Assembly: GCA_015501595.1 (NCBI GenBank)
Contig: JADNRX010000650.1
Coordinates: 1 to 27,881, forward strand
Direction of reading: 5' to 3'
DNA length: 27,881 nucleotides
Source: Hymenopellis radicata
Taxonomy: Eukaryota; Basidiomycota; Agaricomycetes; Agaricales; Physalacriaceae
The translations under genes were made by a program, and so were the position numbers. Of this stretch, positions 9,848 to 19,841 are shown one piece after another. The first letter of the stretch is position 1; each line of letters starts with the position of its first letter. The notes beneath the pieces were generated by a model, which worked only from the letters and a program-made list of their open reading frames with translations, was not told where the DNA came from and did no database searches.

Positions 9848-10469
9848 CCTGTGTTGCGAATTCAGACGGGACGCGTACGGTGTCGGTACATTGGAATGAT
9901 AGCAAGTGCGACGAGATGCGTGAGCTAGAATACCGTTGGAAACAAAGCGAGACGAGGAGGGTAACGGCTGAACTGTGTCTGAGTCAAAATGACAAGTCTG
10001 CTAGATGCAGGAGGACGCGAAGTTGAGAAATCATCTGTAGATTATTAGCGCACGGCAGGGAGGAAAGTGTGAATGCCGCGTAAGGGTAGTTATACGGGAT
10101 GAAGATGGACGAACAAGAGGCTCGAAGTATTTATGTCTGTGGTCCTTGCTTTGTGCAGGCTAAAGTCTCCGGCCTGACAACCCCACGGTTCCGACATGTA
10201 GTCGAGTTGTCGTCTGTGACGACGTGCAGAGGCGACGTGTAGTCGACCGCTGGCCACGCACCCTTGCCGGACTGTATTCGATGTCAAGGTGGTCAATGAT
10301 TAATGAGCTACGGTCCCGCTTGTGCCATGTTTGGTTCTTCGGCAGATCTAGACCGGCGAAGGTGATCATCACGATGATAAGATAACTTAAACATAAACCG
10401 TCAATCTTCCTCAGTGAGTCGACACTCTGATCTAAAGCCTTTCGCCCTTTCACATTTAAATTTCAGCAG
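9848..10469. repeat. Spacer holding a solo left-end module of the element
   Basis: No gene was seen. At about 10192-10290 the sequence carries the same module as the element's left ends. Two copies of a GACRTGTAGTCGA motif (near 10194 and 10233) are followed by CCGCTGGCC and CCCTTGCCGGACTGTATTCGATGTCAAGG. Homology fades after about 10290, so no element body follows. It is either a remnant of an older, excised or decayed copy, or a free-standing copy of a subterminal repeat. Confidence 0.55.
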
Positions 10470-10835
10470 ATGTCGAGCGCGCAATCCATCTCTCAAGCCC
10501 TCGAGCAGTCGAAGGACTCGTCAAAGCTACTCCAGCTAGAGGAGAGCGTAACCCCCGCCGACGTCTCTGCGCCCAATAAGCAGGTGCTCGACGTCTGTCC
10601 TTCGTGCTACTACTATTGCGGTAGATCTTCATATCAGGCCGGGATCTGTCCTGTCTGTAGCGCCGAGTTGTTACGGAAAGGGCAACCCATCAGCGTTTTC
10701 ACATACCATCCCATCCTTGACTGGTTCAACCGCTTATTGGGAATGCCAGACGCCGAGTGCTGCAATGGCGAATTCTACCCGGGTGGAGTCTCTCACGGCT
10801 CCTTGGGTCAAGGTGGAGACGTTCAATGGGAGTAA
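10470..10835 (+). pseudogene. Zinc-ribbon fragment of a TNP2-like transposase
   Basis: An intronless 121-codon frame. Residues about 40-95 read VCPSCYYYCG, then ICPVCSAELLRKGQP, then FTYHPILDWFNRLLGMPDA. This is the pattern found at the N-terminal side of TNP2-like transposases: two CxxC pairs, a basic patch, then YHP and a helix with a basic or aromatic face. The window's own transposase near 27190-27400 has the same order (CCPKC, CGRKLFKK, YVYHEFQHWLARLYARPGM). The match ends around residue 95 and a stop follows at 10835. No catalytic domain lies downstream, so this is a fragment or a host gene derived from one. Confidence 0.5.
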
Positions 10836-11061
10836 ATGGAATTTCCGGTTGGTGGCTTAAGTACGGTTGCAGAATACTTTTGGGAGAATTTGAATTTTTT
10901 TGCGCGAGTCGTGGTATAATCTCTGTGCAAGTAATGCGAAGTCAATGCGCTTTAGTTTAGGGTAACAATGTGATTACCTAATCATCAGTCCTATTCCTTT
11001 CAGCCCCATCATCTTTCGAGTTTGACTTGAACGTCTTGTCCAAAGCGGAACGATATCTGCC

Positions 11062-12572
11062 ATGCTACAGGTTGTGAGACTGCACTCAATAGATGCTATA
11101 GCTGATGCGTTATCATAGACCTCCGTTCGCCATTACTTTAAACGGGTGGCGTTGGAAGACGTCCCTTTCGAATTTCGCATCCTCTATCAAAGACATGTAC
11201 ACTCTCCTACATGCATGCGACTGATCAACGAACACATTTCCTCATTCCCCGTTCCCACCGAGCCATCGACGTCGTTCACTGTGGAAGCCGACCTAGCATG
11301 GCAAAGTCTTTTCCATGTCCAGCAACTCTTTTACCCCGGCTCTAATCCCCAAATTCATGCCCCCTTGCCATGCCTCTTCTCATGGTGTCTTTACTTTCTA
11401 GAGGCGATTCCTTGGGAGAGCCTCGACACGGTTCAGTGGCCGGAGCTCGACCTTCCATTTACTCTGCTGCCATGCTTGGTTTACGCGCACACATCCATAT
11501 ACCCCGTTTCCAATAGCCTACCCATGTACGACATCATCTCTGCCATGCTCAAAATATCTGTGAAAGTGGCGCTGTTGCTTCGCCGAGACTCGTCCGGGGT
11601 ATACAATCGCCTGGAGAGGGTCTTTCGCGTCCTGAATTCGTGCTACCCAGAAGATGTTATCGATGACACCATGGCCGACGCTACAAAGGATGTGACAGAT
11701 GCGCAAGTGAAGGAGCTCGTGTCGCGTCTGGCCATTTACGTCACTAGCAAGCCTCATGATCTCCCCATAGACCATGTAGTACACCTAGTAGCACGTCTCA
11801 GTGAAAGGTCGCGTCGGATACACGACCTCTGCCTGAAACTGGGCGCACCTCGATGGGCCGCCCATACATTCCGGGTGGCTACTTCGCTTCTTCGTACCCG
11901 TGACGACCTGACGACCTCGTATGCCATCGAGGCTGCGGCGACATACCTCTCCTGGCTGTTCGTAACGGAACTTCGGACTGATAAAGTCGTTCACATAGCC
12001 TTATCACGGAGAGTGCTGCCTGGCTTGTTCAGATGCCTTACCCATGAACCAAGGCGGTGGACATCCCGTGAGGACGCGTTGCCGATAGCCACACTCTTGA
12101 AGTATCTAGCAACCCGCATCGTGGCGTGTCCTACAACCCAGAGGAAAGCGAAGGCAGCCCTCTCCCAACTTGAAACGAGTCAAGAGCAGTCTCTCGATGA
12201 GCGACGGCTCAAATCCCAGTTATCTCCGGAGGACGTATCAGGCGACAAAAAGAGGGGAGACGAGACGTATGCAGCGCTGTGGTCGCGATGGGAGTGGCTG
12301 GTCAAGGCTATCAAGGACGTTGATACCGGAGAAGAACGATGTGCAAATCCTGAGGTATGTAAGAGACTGTCGCGCCCTCATGCCCGCGAAGCAACTCATG
12401 ACTAGTCTAATAGTGCCGAATTAGAGGGCGTACACAATTGAAGGTCTGTAGAGGCTGCGGGGACATCCGCGTGTGCTCCAAGGCGTGTCATCAGGAAGTA
12501 TGGACGGTTAATGGTCACAGAAGGGAATGTGATTACGGAACGAGGGGTTTCGAGACAGAGGTATTCGGCTGA
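11062..12572 (+). CDS. MYND zinc-finger protein, 467 aa
   Basis: Exons 11062-11070, 11119-12354 and 12414-12572. The long middle exon encodes a mostly helical region of about 400 residues without a named domain (FEFRILYQRHVHSPTCMRL, LYFLEAIPWESLD, ATYLSWLFVTELRTDKVV). The finger straddles the last intron, which has a GTATGT donor: CANPE before it and CRIRGRTQLKVCRGCG, VCSKACHQEVW, GHRREC after it. This gives the C-x4-C, C-x2-C, C-x3-C, H-x3-C ligands of a MYND domain at the very C-terminus. MYND fingers bind proline-rich peptides in partner proteins; family expansion in Agaricomycetes is established but their roles mostly are not. The 9-nt first exon (ATGCTACAG) is the weakest part; it is chosen because the frame upstream of 11119 hits a stop and a GTTGTGAG donor follows. 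A truncated paralogue lies at 14249-14930. Confidence 0.8.
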
Positions 12573-12849
12573 GGATCATAAGATATACATTGGGGGTCGG
12601 TGAGATGTAGGACGACCCGCGTAACGTACAGAGTTGGCTTCTATAGGTAAAGAAAGACGGGGAAAGCGTTGGCCAGCTGTGCAGTACATAAGTTCATTGG
12701 AGTGGAAAGGAGTCAAGACGCGTCCGACCTGATTTATGCAATGTATGCTACTGCATGCGAGCAATGGTGTGGCGCAGCGTATTATAATGTGTTGCCAGCA
12801 ATGTGACTGACGTCGGTTCCGAAGTCAATCCAGTGGTGTCAGTTGTGAA

Positions 12850-14248
12850 AACTCCAGGATGCCCAACACAATTGCGTCCGTTCCACTAGTCAAAGTTCGA
12901 ATATGTGTTCCGAGAAAAGCGTAGCTGTCGGTGCCCACGAGAATATTAGCGCAGACATAGAGCCGAGAACCGTCTGCCGCGACTTGAGATCGAGCGCTGC
13001 ATCCAAGTCGTCAAAGTGCTAATGACTGCTTGAGGGTGATGATAACGATAACAGTGCCGACATATGTAGTAGAGTCGCGATGTGCAGTAGCGACGTGTAG
13101 TCGACCACTGGCCAGCCAGCCCTTGCCGGACTGAATCCGAGGTCAAGGGTGGTGGTAAGAGAGAGAGAGAGGGCGGGATAAACGCATCAAGCGCCAAATG
13201 ATGTTGACATTGTTTGGTCGGTTCGGCAAGCCGGCATTGTCCACTTTAGGACACAAGTCCCTCTGCTGCTACCATTGTCACTCAACTTCAAGTTGGCGAC
13301 TTGGATCTACTGTCCGACTTCAAGTCGCAGTGACATCGATACAAGCACTGTCTGCACGTAGTGCCTATACCTCGTTCGAACACAAGTCGTTATCGTGTCC
13401 TCGTAAGTTGTATCTTACATTAGCGGTCAGTCACTTAATCGTTTATAGTTCGTAGCTTTGAAGGCAAGGTCGGCAAGCGCTTCCAAGATCTGAAGCTATT
13501 CGTTATCATCGCCCCTCCCCCGTTCGGGACGCGTACCATTCATATGTACTCCGACTTTCCATTCGGCCTCGACGATCCCTTGAATACTGCTCAAATATTC
13601 GACTACACCGTCGGCCACCTCGCGTTAATATCATCTTCCGATTCCCTTCAATCCGCCAATAACTCTGGCCGCTGGCTTTTCTCCATCATGCCGTCTGAGG
13701 TTTAGAAGTGCGCCTGTACCACCACACGGACTATGAAACAGTTTCTGATTTTTTTTTAAAAATTATTAGATGAACGTTGTACTACCAGAATGCCACATTT
13801 AATGTACATTTTTCCACTGAATGGCTAGACCGTCTGGAGTTTGTTCGTTGTGCAATCTTCGATTGAAGAGTGATTGAAGTTGCGTTTGCGAGACTTTTTG
13901 AAGCACGTGGCTTCAGCCAAATCAGGCTTTCGCGCTCCTCTCCCACCACCACTGTCACTCGACTACAAGTCGGGACGGTTGCTCTACGGTTACAAGCCGA
14001 AGGCAAGCTCTGCGATTTCAAGTTGAGAGCTATTGGATCCAACCACAAGTCGGGATTCTGCTCTTCGACAAGAGCTGTGGAGGAATAATGCCAGCGAGTT
14101 ATGCGTTACAAGTTCGTCCTGGAAGCTTACGCGGTGGTGGGTGGACTCTGAAGGTTACCGTCTAAAGACAAGACGCCAGACGTAGGTGATTACACCGTTC
14201 TCGTTGTCCTGTGTCTGATTTATATGGTGACGAAGAACTGACCGTGAT
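12850..14248 (+). mobile_element. Repeat element copy 3, internally deleted derivative
   Basis: Both ends of the element are present but the middle is gone. The left region 12850-13085 matches 2580-2800 with many differences. The stretch 13085-13700 closely follows copy 2 through the 5' leader and the start of exon 2. At about 13699 (just after ATGCCGTCTGAGG) the sequence jumps to the last codons of the gene and then continues through the right end to about 14248. About 1.8 kb of coding sequence is lost. The start codon is changed (ATG to ATC) and most of exon 1 is missing. The motif CGACGTGTAGTCG lies at 13091-13103 and its inverted partner at 13960-13972. It makes no protein and resembles a non-autonomous derivative. 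Confidence 0.7.
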
Positions 14249-14930
14249 TGGTGCTTGTACTTTCTTGAGGCAGTTCCTTGGAGATGCTCAACGATGGGGT
14301 CCTTTGGCCTGATACATAACTCGCCTTTGCAAGCTTCAGCATCCTATCTTTCCTGGCTGTCCGTATCACAAACGCATAGCAGCAAGGTTGCAAATCGCCT
14401 CGTCTCAGAGACTGCTCCCGGCGTTGTTCAGATGCCTCAGCCACGAGACGCGGCTGTGGGCTACCCACGACTCGGCTTTATCGGTCACAATGCTCTTGAA
14501 GTGTCTTTCCAAGCGAATCGCGAGTTGTCCGACGACTGGTCGGAAAGCCAAGGTGGCCTTCACTCGTGTCTGCCGCGAGCAGCGTTCGCTAGAGGCGCGA
14601 GTGGTTGGATCCCAGCCACCCTCAAAGGCAGCGCCGAAAAGCGGGCAGTCGGAGTCTAGTGACGTGTACGCAGAGCTCTTGATGCGATGGGAGCTGGTGG
14701 TGGACGCCAACAGCAACGCCGACGCGAATGAAGAGCGTTGCGCTAACCGTCAGGTCAGTCAATCCGTCTCGTCATGTGCCGTTCGAGGGCGTGCTCCGTT
14801 GAAAATCTGCAGCATCTGCTCAAGGATTGTTGACGGACGGAGAGACGGACACCGTCCACACTCATTCCAACTCGGAGACGCTACACTACAAAGCTCTAAT
14901 CTATTCTTTGCTGGTTCACATCTAATCGGC
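14249..14930 (+). pseudogene. Truncated MYND-protein paralogue
   Basis: The sequence matches the 11062-12572 gene in pieces. It begins abruptly at CLYFLEAVPW (compare CLYFLEAIPW), skips about 160 residues, resumes at ASYLSWLSV, and continues in a second frame through LLPALFRCLSHETRLWATH, TMLLKCLSKRIASCPTTGRKAK and EERCANRQ. The finger part is cut down: the intron is shortened to a remnant and only KICSIC survives of the ligand pairs. The 5' half is absent exactly where element copy 3 ends, so insertion of, or recombination at, the element probably removed it. It is most likely a decayed tandem duplicate. Confidence 0.75.
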
Positions 14931-15177
14931 TGATAGACACACGTCCGAAAGAGTCCTTTTCATCATCGCTTTGTAGGATACTCTTACGGCTGAAATGACA
15001 AAGAATTTCCTGCATGCGAACACTTTAGGTTACTGGGGTAACCATCGCCTTTGTGGTGGCTCATCGCCTTCATCGCTTATAACAAGCGATTCTGGTCATT
15101 TATTTCATATACCCGCCTCGCACATTACCCGCCCCGTAACTCTGTTAACTCCCCGCCCCTCGACGCTGGTTTTAACT

Positions 15178-15573
15178 ATGTCTACGGTCGTCAGCATTGC
15201 TATCGGACAGCGCGTAGTAGCTAGAATTATATTTGGCCACATCTACGTTGTCATTCCCCTTCAAGTGGCGGTCCAGCACACTGGGGTTAGTCTTGCTTTG
15301 CGTGTTAACGTGGGTATTGACATCCTTCAGGACGCTACCGCTATTGAGCACTACTCGATTCTCGTAATCACCTCAAACGTCATCCTCTTCTTTACCAACG
15401 AGAATCTGCCACGCCAGATACTTTCCTCTCAACATTCAGTCGAGGCTGAAGATGACGGATCCGAGGCTGAGGATGACGAGGCCTTCTGGTTCTTCGCATC
15501 TGGACTTTCCCTCTTCATACTTGCCTTGACCTTGGGTGCTCTCATTTTCAAAGTTCGTCCTCTCGCACGATAG
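15178..15573 (+). CDS. Possible membrane protein, 131 aa, single exon
   Basis: Not recognised. The frame from the ATG at 15178 encodes an alternation of hydrophobic stretches (ARIIFGHIYVVIPLQVAV, YSILVITSNVILFF) and an acidic piece (EAEDDGSEAEDDE). It ends with a clear hydrophobic helix (FWFFASGLSLFILALTLGAL) and a short basic tail (FKVRPLAR). Third positions favour C, as in the other genes. The frame is open back to 14995, but that part overlaps the spacer after the MYND pseudogene and looks non-coding. No introns were needed. It could be a fragment or a chance frame. Confidence 0.4.
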   Translation: MSTVVSIAIGQRVVARIIFGHIYVVIPLQVAVQHTGVSLALRVNVGIDILQDATAIEHYSILVITSNVILFFTNENLPRQILSSQHSVEAEDDGSEAEDDEAFWFFASGLSLFILALTLGALIFKVRPLAR

Positions 15574-15785
15574 CTGCCTGAAGCCATGTTGACGTAGTAA
15601 GCTCCAGGGCAGACAATCATGAACCCGCCCCCATTTACTATTGTTTTTGCCTTGTAGATCATATAATAATCAAATACTATTTTGTATCATACATGATTAC
15701 TGTACTTAGCAGGTTGTGAGTTCACTATATACACAATCGGGCCATCTCCCAACATACATGCACTATACTGGTTTCGCGTGGATCT

Positions 15786-15801
15786 GGGGGGGGGGGGGGG
15801 G
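15786..15801 (+). repeat. Poly-G tract, 16 bases
   Basis: An uninterrupted run of 16 G on the plus strand, 15 bp beyond the 3' end of the minus-strand gene. It can form a G-quadruplex-like structure and is a likely place for length errors. Confidence 0.9.
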
Positions 15802-15816
15802 TTGTCAGCTTCCTGG

Positions 15817-17735
15817 TCAAGACGTGACACAGGAAAAGTCCTTGCTCACCAGCATGAAATGTGATTCCCGCCACACAGACTGTTGGAGCGTCTCAGGCGA
15901 TCCGTCGATGGCAATCGGAAAGGTTATTACGCGTTGGTAGCCTCCCAAGTTGAGCTCGATCTCAGAAGATGATATGACCGTGAGCCGGACTTCCTCTCCT
16001 TCTTCGAGCAGATCACAACAAATGGAATCTTCATACTCGACCTTGATTCCAACGTCAGATACGTGTCTACAGTGTTTGTCGAAGCACAACATGAAAGTCA
16101 CATCCGATGCGTCTGCGTCGGTGACTTCTTTGTGCGGTGCGAACAGGCCGACACTCGTTATGTTTGGATCTGAATGGGAGAATGCTAGCTCTCGGGGCTG
16201 ATGAAGCAATGCAGAGTATCTAATGGGTTGGTTGATAAGATTTCGTCCGAATGGCAGAGAAGTTTGATACTGGTCGACGCCGGAGAGACGTCCAATAACC
16301 AAAACGGTACCCAAAAGACGACCAGTAGATCCGACTCAACGTCGTCGTCGTCGTCTTCTCTAATGATAGGAATGTGTCCATCATATTGAATGGACCCGTA
16401 GGCGGCGTGGAGAGAGGAGAAGCAATGGCGCGCTTTCCGTTCGGTATGTACGATTTCGCACGATAGCGCGCTCGAGCTCACTGTACGAAGAGTCGAAGAA
16501 GGCGTACAAGACAATATGAGGCATACAACTGGTGTACGGAAATCCAAGTACATCGACGCTTTGGTCACGCTGAACGGGCTCAGGAGAGCAGAGGTAAAGG
16601 CGTCCACAGTGTATACGCTCTGTATATGGAGCTGGGAGCACAGGCTCTGGAATTGTTTTCCTTCGCTGACACATGGAATGTTTTCCGCAAGTTTCAGCAC
16701 TTGCCTCATGAATCCTTCCCAATTAATACTGAAACGTATCTTGAGAATAGACAGAAAGGCCACAAATGCCGCCGTGCAACCTTGGAACTGGGGATATACC
16801 CGGTTACAAAACCGAGCCAGTTGTGCGATGTCGACGACGATTGGATTGTTTGCCGGCTGGGGAAGAGTCCAGATAGCGCCATGGAGGGAAAGGTGGGAGC
16901 CAGTTTCGCATCTGGGAAGGACGATGTCGATGCCAAGTAGGATGCGGATGTCGTTGAACGGTGTACTACTATGGTTGCGGTCGCGAGTGTAAGCGATGAA
17001 GCTTCGACCTGGCTGAGGAAGTAGTGCAATTGCAATCAAAATACTGGCCATGTTGGCATCTGGAACGTAAATGATCTCGAACGTGTGCGGTCCTCCATAC
17101 GTGGCTAAGCCTTGGGTGGACGACAAGAACTTTCCGAGGACTATCGGATTTTGCACGACGAAGTGAATTGTGACATATCCGTCAAGAAGATCGTGTTTTA
17201 TGGAGCGGAGGACTTCGGGAGAAGGGTCGAAGGATCTCGGTAGATCATGGTCTGGGGCTGGTGCATATGAATCCGAAGTCATAGCTCGCCAATGTCGACG
17301 AAGACATAGATGAGAATAAGGAGAGGAAATGTTAAGGGACGGGAATTTGATATCGAGGCTCTCCATTGATAACAAGGATACGCATGCCTCAGGGAGCAAA
17401 CTTGGATCCGGAAGCGTCAAGCGATGGACGACTTGGTTGAGGTCGTTCACCTTCAGGAGAAGAGACAGAAAAGCAAAGCTCTCGGCTACAACATGCGTAG
17501 ATTTAACTCCACCGTCGAATACAAGAGAAGTATGACGAACCGGGGAATTTCGCGTCTGCGTTGCAAAGAACAACCTTCACAGCGACGTTCTCGGTTCTCC
17601 ATTCTACGTATGATTGTTATCACCCACAATGGAACAAAAAACATGAGACGTGCGATTGATGATGGCTAGTAGCTTGGGGATGCCACGACATTCGAAAACG
17701 AGGATGCTACGCGCTTTGACTGACTTTTTGTCCAT
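15817..17735 (-). pseudogene. Large Agaricomycete-type protein, three frameshifts
   Basis: On the minus strand, MDKKSVKARSILVFECRGIP starts at 17735 and breaks near 17592. WRTENVAVKVVLCNADAKF follows in a second frame and breaks near 17525. A 450-residue frame then runs to about 16190 (ATYGGPHTFEIIYVPDANM, ILIAIALLPQPGRSFIAYTRD, LHGAIWTLPQPANNPIVVDI, VVFWVPFWLLDVSP). A last frame from about 16190 to 15817 encodes a beta-rich tail (VRLTVISSSEIELNLGGYQ, RVITFPIAIDGS). Each break needs one base; the third sits in a CCCC run. The overall order resembles, from memory, large multi-copy Agaricomycete proteins that often carry a MYND finger; no finger is seen here. No convincing intron explains the breaks. 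Decay and sequence error are both possible. Confidence 0.6.
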
Positions 17736-18230
17736 TGCTGTGAGTGGATTGTGTACGAGTCAGTGCACAACCGGCGGATTAGTATTGTCATCAGCTTTAA
17801 ACTTTGTTACATAACGAGGGAAGATCCTTCGCTGATGCTACTTGATGGCAGTCGCTCGTCTGTGCAGATGTACAATTTAAGGAACCAGTACTCGCCTAGG
17901 TCTGCAATCAGTCGAGAGGAATCTTCTGTCTATTTCTGCGCTAATCTAGCAGGTGCCATCAGGGTGAGTACTCGTTCTGTAGAAGGCTCCGACTTGTGTG
18001 AGTCTGAGTCGCGCTAGTCTCCTCGGTCGTTAGAGGCGCCGCTGTGTAGACCTGTAGTTAATATAAATTGATAGTCTGGTACTCTTTGTATATGCTGCGA
18101 ACATATGTTGTATCCTCTGCCAATAGGGCTGCAGGACGAGATTGAGTGTAACAGCGTTCGCGATCGGTCACATGGACGCGAACTTTTTGTCAGCGATCGA
18201 GCCACACGTTGTCTTTCATCCAGATCCGTC
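17736..18230. other. Divergent intergenic region
   Basis: The region lies between the start of the minus-strand broken gene and the start of the WD40 gene and should hold both promoters. An 88-codon plus-strand frame at 17751-18017 contains no recognised motif. A GTGAGT near 17964 could be a donor, so an extra 5' exon of the WD40 gene is possible but not supported. Nothing else was seen. Confidence 0.35.
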
Positions 18231-19526
18231 ATGGAAGAACCCAGAATTCGTTACTTCGCTGAAAAACGGCTAAAATCCTCAGGGTCTATCTCAGTTGCAG
18301 CATTTTCTGATGCTTGCAGCTACTTAGCTCTTGCATGTGGTTCCTTAATATCTGTCGTCGTGATCTCCGGTGACGTGAGTGAGCCACTCTACTATCAGGA
18401 AGGCGGGTCAGACGTAACAGCGCTGCTTTGGCTCTCTGATACTGTTCTAATCGCTGGGTACTTGGACGGAACATTTGTGACCACACGAATCACCTATACG
18501 CAAGTGAGTGCCGCTCACCAAGAGTGAAACTGAAAACTGATTCCTTTCTAGATACGCGTTCAAGGACAGGCCCTCGGCCTACGCGCTTTCGCGAATCGCG
18601 GTATCACCGTCCTCCTCAAAGGACCTTCTCGCAAGAAGTTAATCCTGGCCAGCGGGGATACCGTACAGATATGGCGGTCAGCATGGCTATCTCGATGTCG
18701 CTCTGGCCCGCCACGGTGGACCTTTGACAAAGAGTTGACTTTGCCTGCGTATCAACCGATCTTTAAACTCGCTTGGTCGTACCGTAGTCCCAAGGATATT
18801 TACGTCGTACATCCGCACGGCGTAATGTGAGTTTTCCTTTTTCTATAACAAGGTCCCTTCTGAATTTACACGACAGCGAATGGGATGTAAGGAACAACAA
18901 ACAGTCAGAGATTGTGACCCTGCCCCAGGAAAACGAAATGTGAGTTACCACATCTCTGTCTGAAATTCCGGTTCCTCATACCATTTTTAGCGTTGGTATT
19001 TCATGGGATGGGCGATGGCTGATTTCAGTGACTCAACATGTCACACACCGCAAACTTAACTGCTTGGACCTGTGCACCAGAGCTGAGACGCGCTTTTCTT
19101 ACGCCAACCTGGACATCGATCAGCATAATGACGCCAACCTCGGTGTCTCGATTGCTTTTGCCCATGATAACAAACGGATCGTGTTGGGAAGCTCGCGCTC
19201 TCAGCACCTGATACTTTGGGATGTTTGCGCAGATGACAGGGAGGTGCTGAAGATGACGCATGACTGTACACCCGATCCAAGTGTGTTACTGATAGTTTCT
19301 GTGCGTACTTTATGACGAGTCCGTCTTTGCCAATGCTGAACCCCAGGTTAAGGCACGCACCCGAATTGGTCTCTGGAAGACTGTTCATACCTTTGCGTCC
19401 ATCCGGGGATCACGTACTATGATTTGGGAAGCTGCCGAATCAAAGATCAGCATGCATGGAGGGGCGCTGGTACTTCTATCGATTTGTATTGCTCTCTTGT
19501 GCTGTGCATATGTATACAGTAAGTAG
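18231..19526 (+). CDS. WD40-repeat protein with C-terminal membrane anchor, 366 aa
   Basis: Exons 18231-18503, 18552-18826, 18877-18939, 18991-19300 and 19347-19526 join in phase; donors are GTGAGT (three times) and GTGCGT. Blade-like repeats end in the expected W-D style strands: GDTVQIWRS near residue 130, HPHGVIEWDVR near 183, QHLILWDVC near 285, with a degenerate first blade (VAAFSDACSYLALACGS). The end is a hydrophobic helix (GGALVLLSICIALLCCAYVY) and only two more residues, so the propeller probably faces the cytosol and is held to a membrane by its tail. WD40 propellers act as binding platforms; the partner is unknown. The ATG at 18231 fits the repeat start; the frame is open back to 18105. 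The last codons read AGTAAGTAG, which also looks like a donor, so an alternative spliced end cannot be excluded. Confidence 0.75.
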
Positions 19527-19770
19527 TATATGCAATCTGTGTTACCAGCGTGTCCAGAAGTCAGGACGAAATGCGCTGTGGCAGAATTTCGGAATTAGTT
19601 CGTGTACAGATCTGGATGGGATGTACTTATATCGAGGCGCCTGTTAGTAATTAACAGAATCACGCCCCATATTCTGCGGATTCGTTCTAACGGCGGCGCG
19701 AAATGTGTGTATTTCGGACGTACTACTCCACCACCAAAGACCGTACGCAAAAAACCGTGATCGCGCGAGT

Positions 19771-19796
19771 CACGTGATGCTTGACCTTATATAAAA
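19771..19796 (+). promoter_or_regulatory. E-box and TATA box upstream of the CCHC gene
   Basis: CACGTG at 19771-19776 is followed 11 bp later by TATATAAAA at 19788-19796, 45 bp before the ATG at 19842. Spacing fits a TATA promoter with a short leader. CACGTG is the usual site of bHLH factors. Confidence 0.55.
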
Positions 19797-19841
19797 GACT
19801 CAAAGGCGAGTGGCACCCCCCTCCAACCACCATCACAATCG

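Noticed and set aside
11146..12405. MYND gene starting at GTG 11146
   Set aside because: Nuclear fungal genes start with ATG; the frame continues upstream to a splice acceptor at 11118, so the N-terminus is in an earlier exon.
16516..16992. 158-codon plus-strand frame inside the large minus-strand gene
   Set aside because: Antisense shadow of a well-formed minus-strand frame with recognisable conserved blocks.
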